The position numbers were made by a program, and so were the translations under genes. The notes beneath the pieces are model-generated. The model had not been told where the DNA came from and did no database searches. It saw nothing but the letters and a program-made list of their open reading frames with translations. A DNA stretch of 64,000 nucleotides. Origin: Bacteroidota bacterium. Its GTDB lineage: Bacteria; Bacteroidota; Bacteroidia; AKYH767-A; OLB10. Of this stretch, positions 38,421-50,200 are shown piece by piece; position 1 is the stretch's first letter; each line of letters starts with the position of its first letter. Location of the stretch: NCBI GenBank assembly GCA_016713445.1, contig JADJPB010000005.1, forward strand, positions 62,001 through 126,000, read 5' to 3'.

Positions 38421-41400
38421 ATGAAAAAACAATTACTGTTGTGGATTAGCTTAATTATGTTGCCTTTCCTAGGTTATTCCCAATGTACAACGACGAATGC
38501 GACTTCGTGTGCCTGTAAAGATGGCACCACCAACTGCGATTTATTACCAGACATTCACGTGGCTCCGCCACCGATGAGTGTTTATGGATCTAGTGGGCAT
38601 GTTGAGTATCCTCAAACATGTAGCCCTTCTTGTAGTGGAAATGATGGACGACTTCGCGTATCCGTTTCTACTCCCAACGTTGGATTCGGTCCTTTAGAAG
38701 TTCGTTCAACTTCTACGGCAATTTGTGGAACGGATACATTTTACAATGTAGCGAGTAATTTTACATGTCCAAACGGACAACCATTAAAAACAATTTTAAA
38801 TCAACGTGTTTATCATAAGAATGGAAATACAATGTCCTCTTACGATCGTTATGCGGGAACGATGACCTATCACCCAAGTCACGGCCATATGCATGTGGAT
38901 GATTGGGGAATTTATACATTACGTACAGCTACTGCGGATCCAAATCCGTTAAACTGGCCAGTAATTGGAACAGGTTCTAAACTTGCTTTCTGTTTAATGG
39001 ATTATGGTTCTTGCTCTACCTACAACGGACATTGCAGAGATAGTGCAAACAACACGCTTATCAATGGAAACTTCCCAAACTATGGTTTAGGCGGTGGTAG
39101 TTATGGATGTTCGCCAACAATACAAGGTATTTCATCGGGATACACTGATATCTACTATCAGTCTTTGGATGGTATGTGGATAAATCTTCCTCCAGGATTA
39201 TGCAACGGAACTTATTGGATCGTGGTACAATTAGATCCATACAATTACTTTTTAGAAAGTAACGAAAATAATAATGTATATGCTTCACAAGTAAACTTAA
39301 CGTTGCAAGGGGGATCTGTTCCTACAGTTACTGCGAGTGGATCTACTACTTTCTGTCAAGGAGGAAGTGTTTCATTAACGGCTACCTCAGGAGGAAGTTA
39401 TTTATGGTCAAATGGAGCGACTACACAATCCATCACTGTAAATCAATCGGGGAGTTACAGCGTAACCGTTAGTAATGGCGGAAGCTGCTCTGCTACATCT
39501 GCTGCAACGGTTGTAACGGTTTCTCAAATACCTGTTACCGCTTCCACTTCTAGCAATTCAATTTGTGCAGGTGATGTTATTCAACTTACCTCTTCTGCAA
39601 CAGCAGGAGGAACCTCTAATCAAATTGTAAGTTTAACAAACAATGCTGTATTTAATATCCCTGACAACAACAGCACTGGAATATCGAGTCCGATTACGTT
39701 TAACAACATTAATCCGGCAACCATCAATTCGAACACCATTGTATCGGTAAGTTTAAATATAACACATACCTATGATGGTGATTTGTTGGTGCAATTAATT
39801 TCGCCATCTCAAAACACCATCAACTTAAGTAACCGTCGTGGTGGAAGTGGAAACAATTTCAACAATACTGTATTTACGGCTAATGCGGCTACCCTTATTT
39901 CTGCGGGATCGGCACCATTCGCTGGAACATATCGTCCTGATGGTTCTTTCTCTTCTTTAACTGGAAACGTAAATGGCACTTGGATCTTAAAAGTAAGTGA
40001 CTTAGCAAATACAGATATAGGAACATTGAACACTTGGACATTATCATTAAACAATGTGGTTCCAACAACTGTAAGTTATGATTGGAGTTCTAATCCAGCT
40101 GGATTTTCAAGTTCCAATCAGAACACAAGTGACTCACCATCTACAACAACCACCTATACTGTTGTCGCTACAGAAAGTGGAACTGGTTGTAGTGGTTCTA
40201 ATTCGGTAACCGTTAATGTTGGAAATAATTTAAATGTTACTACCAATACACCTGCACCTATTTGTGACGGACAAAGCGCATCACTTTCTGCGAGTGGCGC
40301 CGATAACTATTCTTGGAGTCCAAGTACAGGTTTGAGCGCAACTACTGGTGCTAATGTAATTGCAAATCCATCTCAAACCATCACCTACATGGTGATTGGA
40401 ACGAGTGCTGGTTGTGTAGATACTGCTTATGTTACTTTAGTTGTAAATACTCCACCTACAATTACGCATACTGGAGATGCAAGTATTTGCGCTGGGAACA
40501 CGGCAACATTACAAGCTACAGGGGCTGCCAATTTAGTGTGGAGTCCGGCTACTGGTTTAGATGTAACAACAGGTAACTTAGTAAATGCTTCGCCTTCACA
40601 AACGACAATATATACTATTTCTGGAAGCAGCAATGGTTGCGTTGGAAGCAGTCAAGTTACTGTAACGGTAAATGACTTACCAACGGTAACGGCTACTGCA
40701 AATGCAGATATTTGTGTAGGGCAAAGTGCAAACCTATCTGCGAACGGTGCATTAACTTATTCATGGAGTCCGAGTACCGGGTTAAATCAATCGACAGGAG
40801 TAACAGTTGTCGCTTCCCCTGTTTCATCTACCAATTACACAGTAGTTGGAACGGATATCAACGGATGCACAGGAACTGCATTAGCAAATGTAAATGTTAA
40901 TGATATTCCAGCTGCCGTATCTGCTATTTCAGGCGCTTCGAATCTTTGTGGTTCTGCGAGTGAAATTTATTCAGTAAGCGCTGCAAACAATGCAACTTCT
41001 TATGTTTGGTCAGTGCCTGCGGGAGTTTCCATACTTACAGGACAAGGTACTACACAGTTAGAAGTTTCAGCGGGTGTAGCAAACGGGGTAATATGTGTTG
41101 CTGCAAACAATAACTGCGGAAGCAGTGCAGCAGCCTGTATGGGGGTTGTATCCAATGTAAATGCTCCTGTGAAGCCGGCTTCTATTTCTGGTGCTTCCAA
41201 AGCGTGCGACGGGTCTGTCATCACTTACAGTGTTGCACAAGGTTCAGATGCGGTTACCTATAACTGGATTGGACCGGCAGGAACTACTATACTTTCTGGA
41301 AACGGTACAAACACTATTTCTTTACAATTTGACGCAAGTTTCACGGGTGGAAATATTAAGTTAACAGCGATCAATGCTTGTGGAACAAGCGCAGCTCGTT

Positions 41401-42215
41401 ACAAAGCACTCAAATTAAATTTACCTGCTACTCCTTCATCTATTGTTGGAAATGCATCGGGTGTATGTAATAGTTTAGAATCGTATAGTGTGGTTGCCGT
41501 TTCTGAAATGAATTATGCTTGGACTGTTCCAGCTGGAGCAACGATCCTATCGGGACAAGGAAGCAATGCGATCTCTGTACAATTTGATCCAGGATTTGCA
41601 ATGGGAACTATTTCAGTAATTGCTTCGAATGCTTGTGGGTCAAGTACTCCGAGGACGAAAACTGTAAAATCAATTCCGGGTTATCCAAAAAATATAATTG
41701 GTTCAACAAGCGTATGTGCGGGCGAAACACAAGTATTGTATTCTACTACTCCTCTTTATGGAGCCTCTTCTTACACTTGGACTTCACCAACGAACGCCAC
41801 GATTACCTCAGGACAAGGAACTTCTTCGGTTATAGTTGACTACGATTTATCGTCTGTAACAAGTAAGATCAAAGTTAATGCTGCTAATGGATGTGGATCG
41901 ACAACCAATCGTGCTAAACTAATTACGGTAAATACTTGTGCCAAGATTTCAAATGAAAATGTAGGCGTAAATGTGAACCTATTGCCGAATCCTACCAGTT
42001 CTTTTGTAGAAATTCAATACAATAGTTTTGAAAATAACAAAGCGATTATTACGATCGATAATATCTTAGGACAAACGATTTATACCCAACAGGTAAATAC
42101 CAATTCAGGTATGAACACGTATAAATTAGATGTTCGTGAATTCACCAAAGGTGTTTATGTGGTAAGTGTTAAGCAAGATGGAAAATCAATAGCGAAACGA
42201 TTAATCATAGAATAA
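38421..42215 (+). CDS. Secreted lysyl-oxidase-like protein with P-domain, Ig-like repeats and T9SS sorting domain
   Basis: I chose the ATG at 38421, which opens a clean signal peptide (MKKQLLLWISLIMLPFLGYSQ); 38370 would add 17 hydrophilic residues. The protein has 1264 residues. Residues about 60-300 match the lysyl oxidase family (PF01186), with SHGHMHVDDWGIYTLR carrying the HxHxH copper ligands and LESNENNNVY near the end. An Ig-like segment follows, then a proprotein-convertase P domain (about 410-550: LNITHTYDGDLLVQLISP, NGTWILKVSDLA). Four repeats of about 80 residues come next (SWSPSTGLSATTGANVIA), then PKD-like repeats (TILSGQGSNAISVQFDPG) and the sorting domain (LLPNPTSSFVEIQY). It could oxidise lysines in surface protein, but the tyrosine cofactor site cannot be assigned by eye. 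Confidence 0.85.
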   Translation: MKKQLLLWISLIMLPFLGYSQCTTTNATSCACKDGTTNCDLLPDIHVAPPPMSVYGSSGHVEYPQTCSPSCSGNDGRLRVSVSTPNVGFGPLEVRSTSTAICGTDTFYNVASNFTCPNGQPLKTILNQRVYHKNGNTMSSYDRYAGTMTYHPSHGHMHVDDWGIYTLRTATADPNPLNWPVIGTGSKLAFCLMDYGSCSTYNGHCRDSANNTLINGNFPNYGLGGGSYGCSPTIQGISSGYTDIYYQSLDGMWINLPPGLCNGTYWIVVQLDPYNYFLESNENNNVYASQVNLTLQGGSVPTVTASGSTTFCQGGSVSLTATSGGSYLWSNGATTQSITVNQSGSYSVTVSNGGSCSATSAATVVTVSQIPVTASTSSNSICAGDVIQLTSSATAGGTSNQIVSLTNNAVFNIPDNNSTGISSPITFNNINPATINSNTIVSVSLNITHTYDGDLLVQLISPSQNTINLSNRRGGSGNNFNNTVFTANAATLISAGSAPFAGTYRPDGSFSSLTGNVNGTWILKVSDLANTDIGTLNTWTLSLNNVVPTTVSYDWSSNPAGFSSSNQNTSDSPSTTTTYTVVATESGTGCSGSNSVTVNVGNNLNVTTNTPAPICDGQSASLSASGADNYSWSPSTGLSATTGANVIANPSQTITYMVIGTSAGCVDTAYVTLVVNTPPTITHTGDASICAGNTATLQATGAANLVWSPATGLDVTTGNLVNASPSQTTIYTISGSSNGCVGSSQVTVTVNDLPTVTATANADICVGQSANLSANGALTYSWSPSTGLNQSTGVTVVASPVSSTNYTVVGTDINGCTGTALANVNVNDIPAAVSAISGASNLCGSASEIYSVSAANNATSYVWSVPAGVSILTGQGTTQLEVSAGVANGVICVAANNNCGSSAAACMGVVSNVNAPVKPASISGASKACDGSVITYSVAQGSDAVTYNWIGPAGTTILSGNGTNTISLQFDASFTGGNIKLTAINACGTSAARYKALKLNLPATPSSIVGNASGVCNSLESYSVVAVSEMNYAWTVPAGATILSGQGSNAISVQFDPGFAMGTISVIASNACGSSTPRTKTVKSIPGYPKNIIGSTSVCAGETQVLYSTTPLYGASSYTWTSPTNATITSGQGTSSVIVDYDLSSVTSKIKVNAANGCGSTTNRAKLITVNTCAKISNENVGVNVNLLPNPTSSFVEIQYNSFENNKAIITIDNILGQTIYTQQVNTNSGMNTYKLDVREFTKGVYVVSVKQDGKSIAKRLIIE

Positions 42216-42249
42216 TCAACAATCCCTCGGTATAACTGATTAAACTCAC

Positions 42250-42283
42250 GCGAAGCCGTTCTTTGAATAAAGGGACGGCTTCG
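42250..42283 (+). terminator. Hairpin after the lysyl-oxidase-like gene, overlapping the next promoter
   Basis: cgaagccgttc and ggacggcttcg pair over a 10-base loop (one G-T pair), but no T-run follows, so termination may be weak. The -33 box of the next gene lies in the loop and descending side. Confidence 0.5.
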
Positions 42284-42291
42284 TACATTTG
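42262..42291 (+). promoter_or_regulatory. Bacteroidota-type promoter for the 42307 gene
   Basis: TTTG (42262-42265), 18 bases, then TACATTTG (42284-42291). Transcription from here would begin after 42291, which excludes a TTG start at 42289 and supports the ATG at 42307. Confidence 0.65.
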
Positions 42292-42306
42292 TATTGTCTA
42301 CAAACA

Positions 42307-43555
42307 ATGAAAATGGTTAAGAAATATTTCCTCTTCCTGATACTTTTGCTTATTGTAAATAAAGCATCTTCGCAATCCATCGCCTGGACGCATTTTGATA
42401 TAAGCAACTCTGGTCTACCTAATAATTCAGTTCGTTGTATTGCTTTTGAAAACGATAGTACAGCTTGGATCGGAACTGATTTTGGTTTAGCAAAATTTAG
42501 TTATGGTGTATGGACCATCTTTAACACTGGCAATTCAGGGATCGGAAATAACGACATCAGAAGCATTGCTATTGATACCAATCATGTTAAATGGATTGGA
42601 ACCTTTGCAAATGGAATCAGTGTCTTTAATGACACCACATGGACGATTTTCAATACATTGAATTCCCCACTACCCGATGATTTTGTCAGAAGTTTAGCGA
42701 TCGATCAAAATAACACCAAATGGATTGGAACATTGGGTGGTATAGCAAAAATTGATACTACTAACAACTGGAATATTTATACCATGTGGAACAGTGTACT
42801 CGGATCCAATAACATTGCCAGCATCTTTGTAAATCCAAACACTAACGATAAATGGGTAGGGACGGTGAATGGCGGTATGCTACTCATTGAAAAAGACACC
42901 AATCTTACCTCTTTCACCATACAAAATTCAGGTATTCCAGATAATACAGTTTTAGGCATTGATATGGATGTCAATCAAAATTTTTATTTAGCAACTCCTG
43001 GAAACGGGTTAGCTTTAAAATTAAATGGATTTGGATGGTTGACTTATAATTTAGTTTCTTCTAATATTCCGACAGCGAGTCTGACATCGGTTGCAATAGA
43101 TGCTTTAGGAAAACCCTGGGCTGGAACAAATACACATGGACTCGTATATAACAATACTGGAAATAATTTTATTACCTACGATACCACCAACTCTCCCCTA
43201 ACAGATAATCTAATACAAACCCTTCGGATGAGTGCTGACCAAAAATTATGGATAGGAACACAAACAGGCGGGTTATTTATTCTAGATCCTTCTTTATTGA
43301 CGGGAGTACAATCACTAACGGCGACGCCTAGCCTAATTCTTTATCCTAATCCTTGTACTGACTTTTTTATATATTGAATCGGTGAATCCAATTCAAAAAA
43401 TAGAGTTCTGGGATGTTCGAGGGAGTTTAATTGCACTTCCTTTTGGGATCGGAAATAAAATCAATGTTCAATCGCTTGCGAATGGGATGTATCAGATAAG
43501 ATTGACGGAAGAGAATGGAAGAGTTCATCTGAAAAAAATTATAGTAAGCCATTAA
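42307..43555 (+). CDS. Secreted two-component-regulator-type propeller with T9SS sorting domain (one frameshift)
   Basis: The frame opened at ATG 42307 (MKMVKKYFLFLILLLIVNKASSQ, signal peptide) stops at 43377. Removing one T from the run 43363-43368 continues it as TDFLYIESVNPIQKIEFWDVRG to the TAA at 43553-43555, for 415 residues. Residues about 25-340 are six or seven repeats of the regulator-propeller type (FDISNSGLPNNSVRCIAFENDSTAWIGT, NNDIRSIAIDTNHVKWIGT), the blade found in extracellular parts of hybrid two-component sensors but here free of any kinase. The end (LILYPNPCTDF ... ANGMYQIRL) is a sorting domain. It is a secreted propeller, probably binding glycans or proteins. Confidence 0.8.
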
Positions 43556-43705
43556 ATTTATTGTATAGTTTTCAACGAATAGTACAAGTTCGAAATATAA
43601 ATTTCCAAAGTAAATTTCATAAAGGAAAAAATAGATATAGCTTTGTTTGATGCATTCAGAAAACGCGGTTGAAAGTTATTATCCAAATATGATTTATCAT
43701 TAAAG

Positions 43706-44050
43706 CTAACTCTTCCCTCTCCTCTCTAACATCTCAATCACCTTTTCTGCGACTTCACCAATTCATTTAAAGTATCAATTTCTCTCAATGCTCTTTCGAG
43801 CTCTTTCTTTGTATTTTTAAGTTCAGAATTACCTGAATCCAAAGTTACTTTTTTTTCCATCAAAGCGGTCGAGGTCATTTTCGGTAATGGAAAGTGCTTT
43901 TAATATTGAAAGGAGAGTGTAATGATTCACCTTCCCCGTTTGTTCTATGTTGGACACCATAGCACGGGTTTTGTTGATCTTTGAGGCTAATTGCTCTTGT
44001 GTTAAGCCTCTAAGTCCTCGTATCATTTTGATTTTCTTTCCCTTATGCAT
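43706..44050 (-). CDS. XRE-family helix-turn-helix regulator with C-terminal coiled coil (two compensating frameshifts)
   Basis: Residues 1-60 are a classic HTH_3 domain: KKIKMIRGLRGLTQEQLASKINKTRAMVSNIEQTGKVN. The open frame stops at 43829 after 73 residues. If one base is removed from the eight-base run 43849-43856 the frame continues as VTLDSGNSELKNTKKELERALREIDTLNELVKSQK. If one base is then added at 43743-43746 it ends VIEMLERRGKS at 43706. The reconstructed 114 residues have the usual layout of these small regulators, an HTH followed by a short leucine-rich coiled coil for dimerisation. Two inverted repeats just upstream of its start are candidate operators for autoregulation. The target genes are unknown. 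Confidence 0.7.
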
Positions 44051-44075
44051 TCTAAGGCAAAGGAGATTATTTTTA

Positions 44076-44112
44076 TATTGTCAATAAGATAATTATGTTT
44101 GCATAATGACAA
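44076..44112. promoter_or_regulatory. Candidate operator with nested inverted repeats upstream of the XRE gene
   Basis: tattg-t-caata (44076-44086) and attatg-tttg-cataat (44092-44107) are both perfect. In addition, ttgtca (44078-44083) faces tgacaa (44107-44112). They lie 26-62 bases upstream of the XRE start codon, where such regulators often bind their own promoter. No T-run follows. Confidence 0.5.
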
Positions 44113-44280
44113 TTTTAATAAACTTAGATCCTTGAATTGACAAAATCTCACCGATACGACTCCATTTTCTGTCTTTATGTGGACAACCAAATCAAGGATA
44201 GATCATTTGGGATACAAAAAAATCACATATTCTTACAATCATTCATCTAGTTTTAATTCACACTTTAACAGTAATTCTCT

Positions 44281-47200
44281 ATGAAAAAATTTCTACTGCT
44301 CTTGACATTATTCGCTACGCTTTATTCACAAGTTTCCCTTGCTCAAATTCCATTAACCCTTACAACTCCCGCAAATGTAGGAGCATGTCAATTGAACTCT
44401 TATATAGCCAAATATCAAGGACAGGATTCTATTCAAGGAATTTCTATCGCCTCATCTATTTTCAATACCGCTACATTAACATGCGGTATTTCTAACGGAA
44501 GTTTGGTGATTGTAGATAGCATCAAGAACCTAAGTGGTGCAAACATCACTCCCATTCAAACTTCTATAGATTCATTAGTTGGTAGCTGGTCAGCAACTCT
44601 GCCCGCTGTATCAAATACTGATTCCGTTTTTATCTTTTACCATATCCTCATCGATTGTTCTATTATTCCAACCGGTACAGCCATACCTTCCTTGCAATTG
44701 GTTCAAGCGTGGTCAGACTCTACAAATACTTTCTTCATAAACGGTACTGTATATTCGACCGACACTTCTAATACTATTAAATATCCTCTACTAGTAAATC
44801 TATCTCCGACTAGTTATTCATTAGGATTTAAAGACACTACTGAGCTTTCCTTTATTTTTGCAAATTCCGGAACAGCAACTGCCAATATCAATGTCACTTT
44901 TAATCCTGACACGAGTCTGATTGTGTTACAATAAACAACTTTAATTATTATTATAAAGTTGGATTTTTGGGTACTCCGACAGCATTTTCTCCAGCCGTTT
45001 CTTTTTTAGTAACTATTCCAACAAATGACTCTTTGTTTATTCTTCACAGCTCGGTAAGTGATTCCTGTTTGGAAACATGTGTAGGAAATGCTAGCTTTAA
45101 GTGGCGATGTACACTAAACACTGGATATGATTCCTCTTTTTGTGATTCTTGTTTTGGTTCAAAAGAGTTGACTTATTATATTCAAAATTCACCTCTTCCT
45201 GTACTACATATTGACAGACTTTACCTGTTTCTGACTACGAAACCAATTTTGACACTTCATGTGTTAACCAGGACACTTCACTGCTCCGGGAGTGGAAGTT
45301 TAAAATCTATGTTACAGGAGATGGATTACTAGAATCGGCATTTATTAATCTTAATAATAGAGATCCTAATGGTTTTAATATACTAAGTCTTATACCTTAT
45401 TCTTCCATTGAAATTGATACTTTTTTTAATTCGAGTGGGTGCTATTTAAATACAGCCTATTTTATAAACCCTAATGCCTTATGCAATTTAGACATTCCTG
45501 ATCCTTTGGGATTTCTTCATCTCACGCCACACAATTTCGGAAAAAATGATTCCATTATCCTCAGCTTTAAGACATATCGTTGTGTTGAAGAAGACGTGAA
45601 TTTATTTAATATTTCAAAGTACTTTAACAATTGGAAATTTGAAGGCTCTTTTTCTAGAAGTATATGTCTTGACACTATTATTCCTGCTTATAATCCTCCA
45701 TACGCCGCAAATAATATTACCAAACATGTAGGATCGTATGTTTCTCAGAATTTATTGTTCTCTCCTACTATAACTGATCTATCTGCCTCCAATGAAAAGG
45801 CATTACCCATTGATTCACTTTGGGGAGATTCTGCTCATTTTGAAATAGAACTCAAAGGATATTTGGCTAAGGACGAAACTATCGACAACCAGCTGTTTGG
45901 TTGTTTTCTAGATTCTTTGAGTAATTGCATTCCGGAAGGCTATTTGCGTATTACCATAGATACAAAAACAGGACTTACACCCTCAATGCGCGATTCGATG
46001 GTGCAATTGCGCTACATTGATAGTTTAGGAAGCGAGGTGTTGATTGCCCCTGAGTATTATGACACCAATATTCCTGATTCAGTATGCACGGAAGGAACAA
46101 CGAATTTGTACTATAAACTTTCTTCATCTGGTGTTATTACAGCCCTAAAGACCGGTTTTTTGATTTTACGCTTAAATCATGTTGTGGTGGTCAAAATGGA
46201 GGCGTGCCTTATTCAGTTAACTTTTATTTTTTATTAGATCCTGGTGGAAATTGCATTAATTTGACCTACCCGGCTTCGGGGCATGATACGCTACCTGTAT
46301 GTGATGGAGGAGATGGCTGTGTGTGGCTCCCACTTTCAAATATAGAAGATGATATTGTAGTGCATTGTCCGGGCTGTATTACACCAGGCATTGTAGTAAG
46401 CAATTATTCCATTTTACGAAGCTCATTTGGCCTTCAGGACTCCGATAATGATGGTAAAGCAGACAACAGCCTGACTCAAATTGAAAAAAGTAGCGCTTGG
46501 TTTAATCAAAACAAATCGAAGCTAAAAACAAAATATGCAGGTTTGGGTGACAAATTAGAAGATCGTTTATTAGCTTATTTTGGTGCTGGTGAGCCAGGTG
46601 CTGGAGGTTACAATTACCCGATGATGCAGAATCTTAATGCAAATCTCAACTATTTGCAGCTTTCGAGGAAAATCCCTCTTGGAAACTCATTAATGGACGT
46701 TACCGTTGATACTATTGTGATTTACATTGATACTCCCGATACTACCCAAAATGACCCATGTATTGAATGTTTAGAATATGGACTAAGTCCTACTCGATAT
46801 TCAACTCAAAGGAAGCTCATCATAACTGGTCCTTCTATCAATAATTATTTGCACACTGTGGGAGACTATTATCTATTTACATTTTCGTCAAAGGATTCGA
46901 CTGGCAGTTGGATTGAAACTTACATGACCCCTCGGTTACTTCAGATTCTAGCATTAATCACCCTTTACAAGGTTTCTTTGAAAATCAACGTTATCGGATA
47001 AGGGTAAATTACAGTGTTTGTGGTAACTTTATGATGGCAAATAATGATATTGTTACTGATTTAGAGGACGTGCGAAAAGAATCCGAAATAAAAAATACGA
47101 TGTGGCTTTCAGGAAGTCTAAAGCCTGCGAACCCGCTTGACTCGTTTTTTGTTGCGCAACCTGCTAATGATTCTTTATTAAATGTAGATGGCTGGTTTTT

Positions 47201-50200
47201 TCCACCAGATAGTATTGGAATGATAGTAGATTCTAGTTTTGCTGAACAATATTTATTTATCTGTGAAGATTTTGGAGGTAAGCTTTATTTCTTTTCACAT
47301 GATGTACGAAATAATTCATTCGTAGGAGATAAACAATTTGATTGTGTTAAAACAATAAATATTGTATCAGAGTCGAGAGTGGGAGGAAATTTATTTAAAG
47401 TGTACCCCTATGAATACCGACCTGCTACATTTCAAGCCAATGAATACAGGGTAATTATTCCACCCAATTATTATATTAGTTCCTCTTATGTAACCAATAC
47501 AATCAATCTCAACGATTCAATGACGAGCGAAAATATTTATTTTTCTCTCGCTGATACAACTGGAACAATAAGTATATATGATTCTTTATTCTCGTGTCTC
47601 CCTTGCCTTACTGATACATCTGTAACCGATACTAACCTACTATACTTTGGAAGCAGTTATACAAACCGTAATATATATTTAGAACTCAAGCCTTTCAATT
47701 GTCTTGATAGTCTTTTGATAAAAGAGACAGATTCTATTGTTAAAGTTATTATAACGGGCAACCGAGAAACTTGTATTAGCATCAGCAGTTGTGCTAAATC
47801 TTTAAGAGATACTGTGTGGACTCTTCCCTTTTCTCCAGTTGATTTCACCATTAATCCCAATGATTTTATTTTTTCAGTTCCATTAGTAACAGGAATTGAA
47901 AACAAAATTTGCTTTCCTTTTTCACTTTCTAATCCATCAATAACAGGAAGTACATATGCTCCAAATTATTTTCTATTTATGCCTTCCATAAACGATGCGC
48001 CTTTCCTTTCAGGTTGGACACTACTTAATACATCAACTGGTATTCCTGTTCCAATGGTAGATTCAGTATTTCAAATAGACAGTGTATTAGAAGTGAATAA
48101 ACCCATATCATATTACGAACTTTGTGCGAATTTCATCTCTTGTCCCGAAATTGATACGAATATCTTAAACCTTCAATTTGGCTGGCACTGCGATGGGTAT
48201 CCATCCAAATCAGATACCACTATTGTTTGTGGTGATACGCTTATTCAATTTAGTATACTTAGGGACTCGGCAAGAGTTAATGAGCTGGGAAAAGTATTGA
48301 CAACTAGAGACTCTATTTTCTATTCATTATGTGCACCATTTACCTATACAAAATGTTTTAAGTCGGTGGATCGCGGCGCAGTATCTCCTATCGCTTTTTT
48401 GGTAGATTCAGCTGCTGCTTGGCTTAATATTGTCTCCTTCTATGTAAGTCGTGATTCTTGTCCCAATGATTCTTTACCTGTTTTACTGCAACCTGCTTAT
48501 CCAGGGTCCTACCAATTTACTATTCCCGATTCTGCACTTGCATTACTTGGTTATCAAGATTCACTTTTACACTTTCAAGACTGCTTATGCGGCACTATAA
48601 CTTTCCAATCGGAATGTGATACTAACGGAGGAGAGCTTCCCAACATTAAACTAAGTGGAGAAAGTTATTGTGGTGATACTTTAAGTATAGATGTACTTAC
48701 TTTCTACGATGCATATTGGGATGGTACGAGTGCTTGCCATGATTGTTTTACACTAACAAAATCCATTTTAGAAGACTCTATTCATGTAGGTGATACTGTC
48801 CACTTTGTAATAACACTTACTGCAAACAACGGATATCAACAAGCGGTTTATATAACAGACATTATTCCGCTAGGCTTTGATACAATTGGAACCTATGATT
48901 CATTATGGATCACCCCGTTAATTGGTAGCATCACAGATACTATAGTTGGTGTATTCACAATGACAGGAGGTTGTCCAGACATGACCAATACTGCAAGGAT
49001 GATGTATCAATCATACGATAGTTTAAATGTACCAAATTATATAGCTGTTATGTACGCTGATACTTGCTTAGAAGTAATTTCAGAATGTATTACCAGCAAT
49101 ACGATAATATTTAAAGCCAACGAATATACAAGTAACGGATATCCTTCATCTTATTCTAATGAACATATTTACGTAGAAGGTGATTTTTATATGGACATGA
49201 ACATGAGTTTTGAAAATTGTATCATAAAAACAAAGGCTGGATCAAGATTAATTGTACCGGGTACAGATACAATTGTGTTTTTTAATACTACTATTTCCGC
49301 CTGCGACACCATGTGGCAAGGAATTGAAGTTAAAGATAAAGGAACATTATATCTTGAAAACTTAAATAGTATTCAAGATGCGCACGAAGCTATCAATTTA
49401 GGATTATTGGGTAATTTATTTATGGCTAATTCTGAAATAATAAATTCAGTGACTGGCGTAAAGATTCCTCCGGCATATCCAAATCTTTTTGGCGGTTCTA
49501 TTCATATTCGAGAAGCAGTATTTGGAATGTACTCCAACGCTTTTTTACCTGATTACGCTGGGCAAGATTCTCATGGTGCTATCCCGTATGCAGGAATTGA
49601 TGTTAGTGATGCCATTTTAGAAATTGGTGACGATATTCATGGCGCCAATATTTTTCACAACATGAACATCGGAATAAAGGGCTATCGCAGTAATTTAGAC
49701 ATTTATAATTGTGTCTTCGACAGTATTCAACAAGCCACTTATGATGGCCAAGGCAATGGAAGTGCCGTGGTAGGTATTGGAGATTTGGAGTTGAGTATAC
49801 CCTCTACTATTCGAGTGAATCCATTAACCACAACGCAGAATAATATGACACTTTGCCAAACGGGTGTTTATACATACTACTCAGAACTTACCGTATTAGC
49901 TAACGTTATGAAACAAATGCGAAATGGTATTTGGGTAAACGGTTGCAAGTATGGATTAACTACCCATTTGCAAGCCAACCAAGTTGAGGCTACGCATTAT
50001 GGAATCAGTTTATATGATAATGCTACCGGGGGTGGTGTATTTGTAGAGGACAATCAAATTACCATTGATGGATTTAAAGGGGGTATTGGCATTTTAATAA
50101 AAGAATTAATTTTTGGTTCCAATGTAAATTATCAAATAAATGCAAATCAAGTTGAGCTTGTAAATGGCGCTGCAGGTATTCAAACAGCCAATATAAAAAA

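Noticed and set aside
43829..44050. 73-residue XRE protein as the complete gene
   Set aside because: A typical coiled-coil tail follows in the next frame and returns to the original frame before a stop, so a 114-residue protein is more likely.
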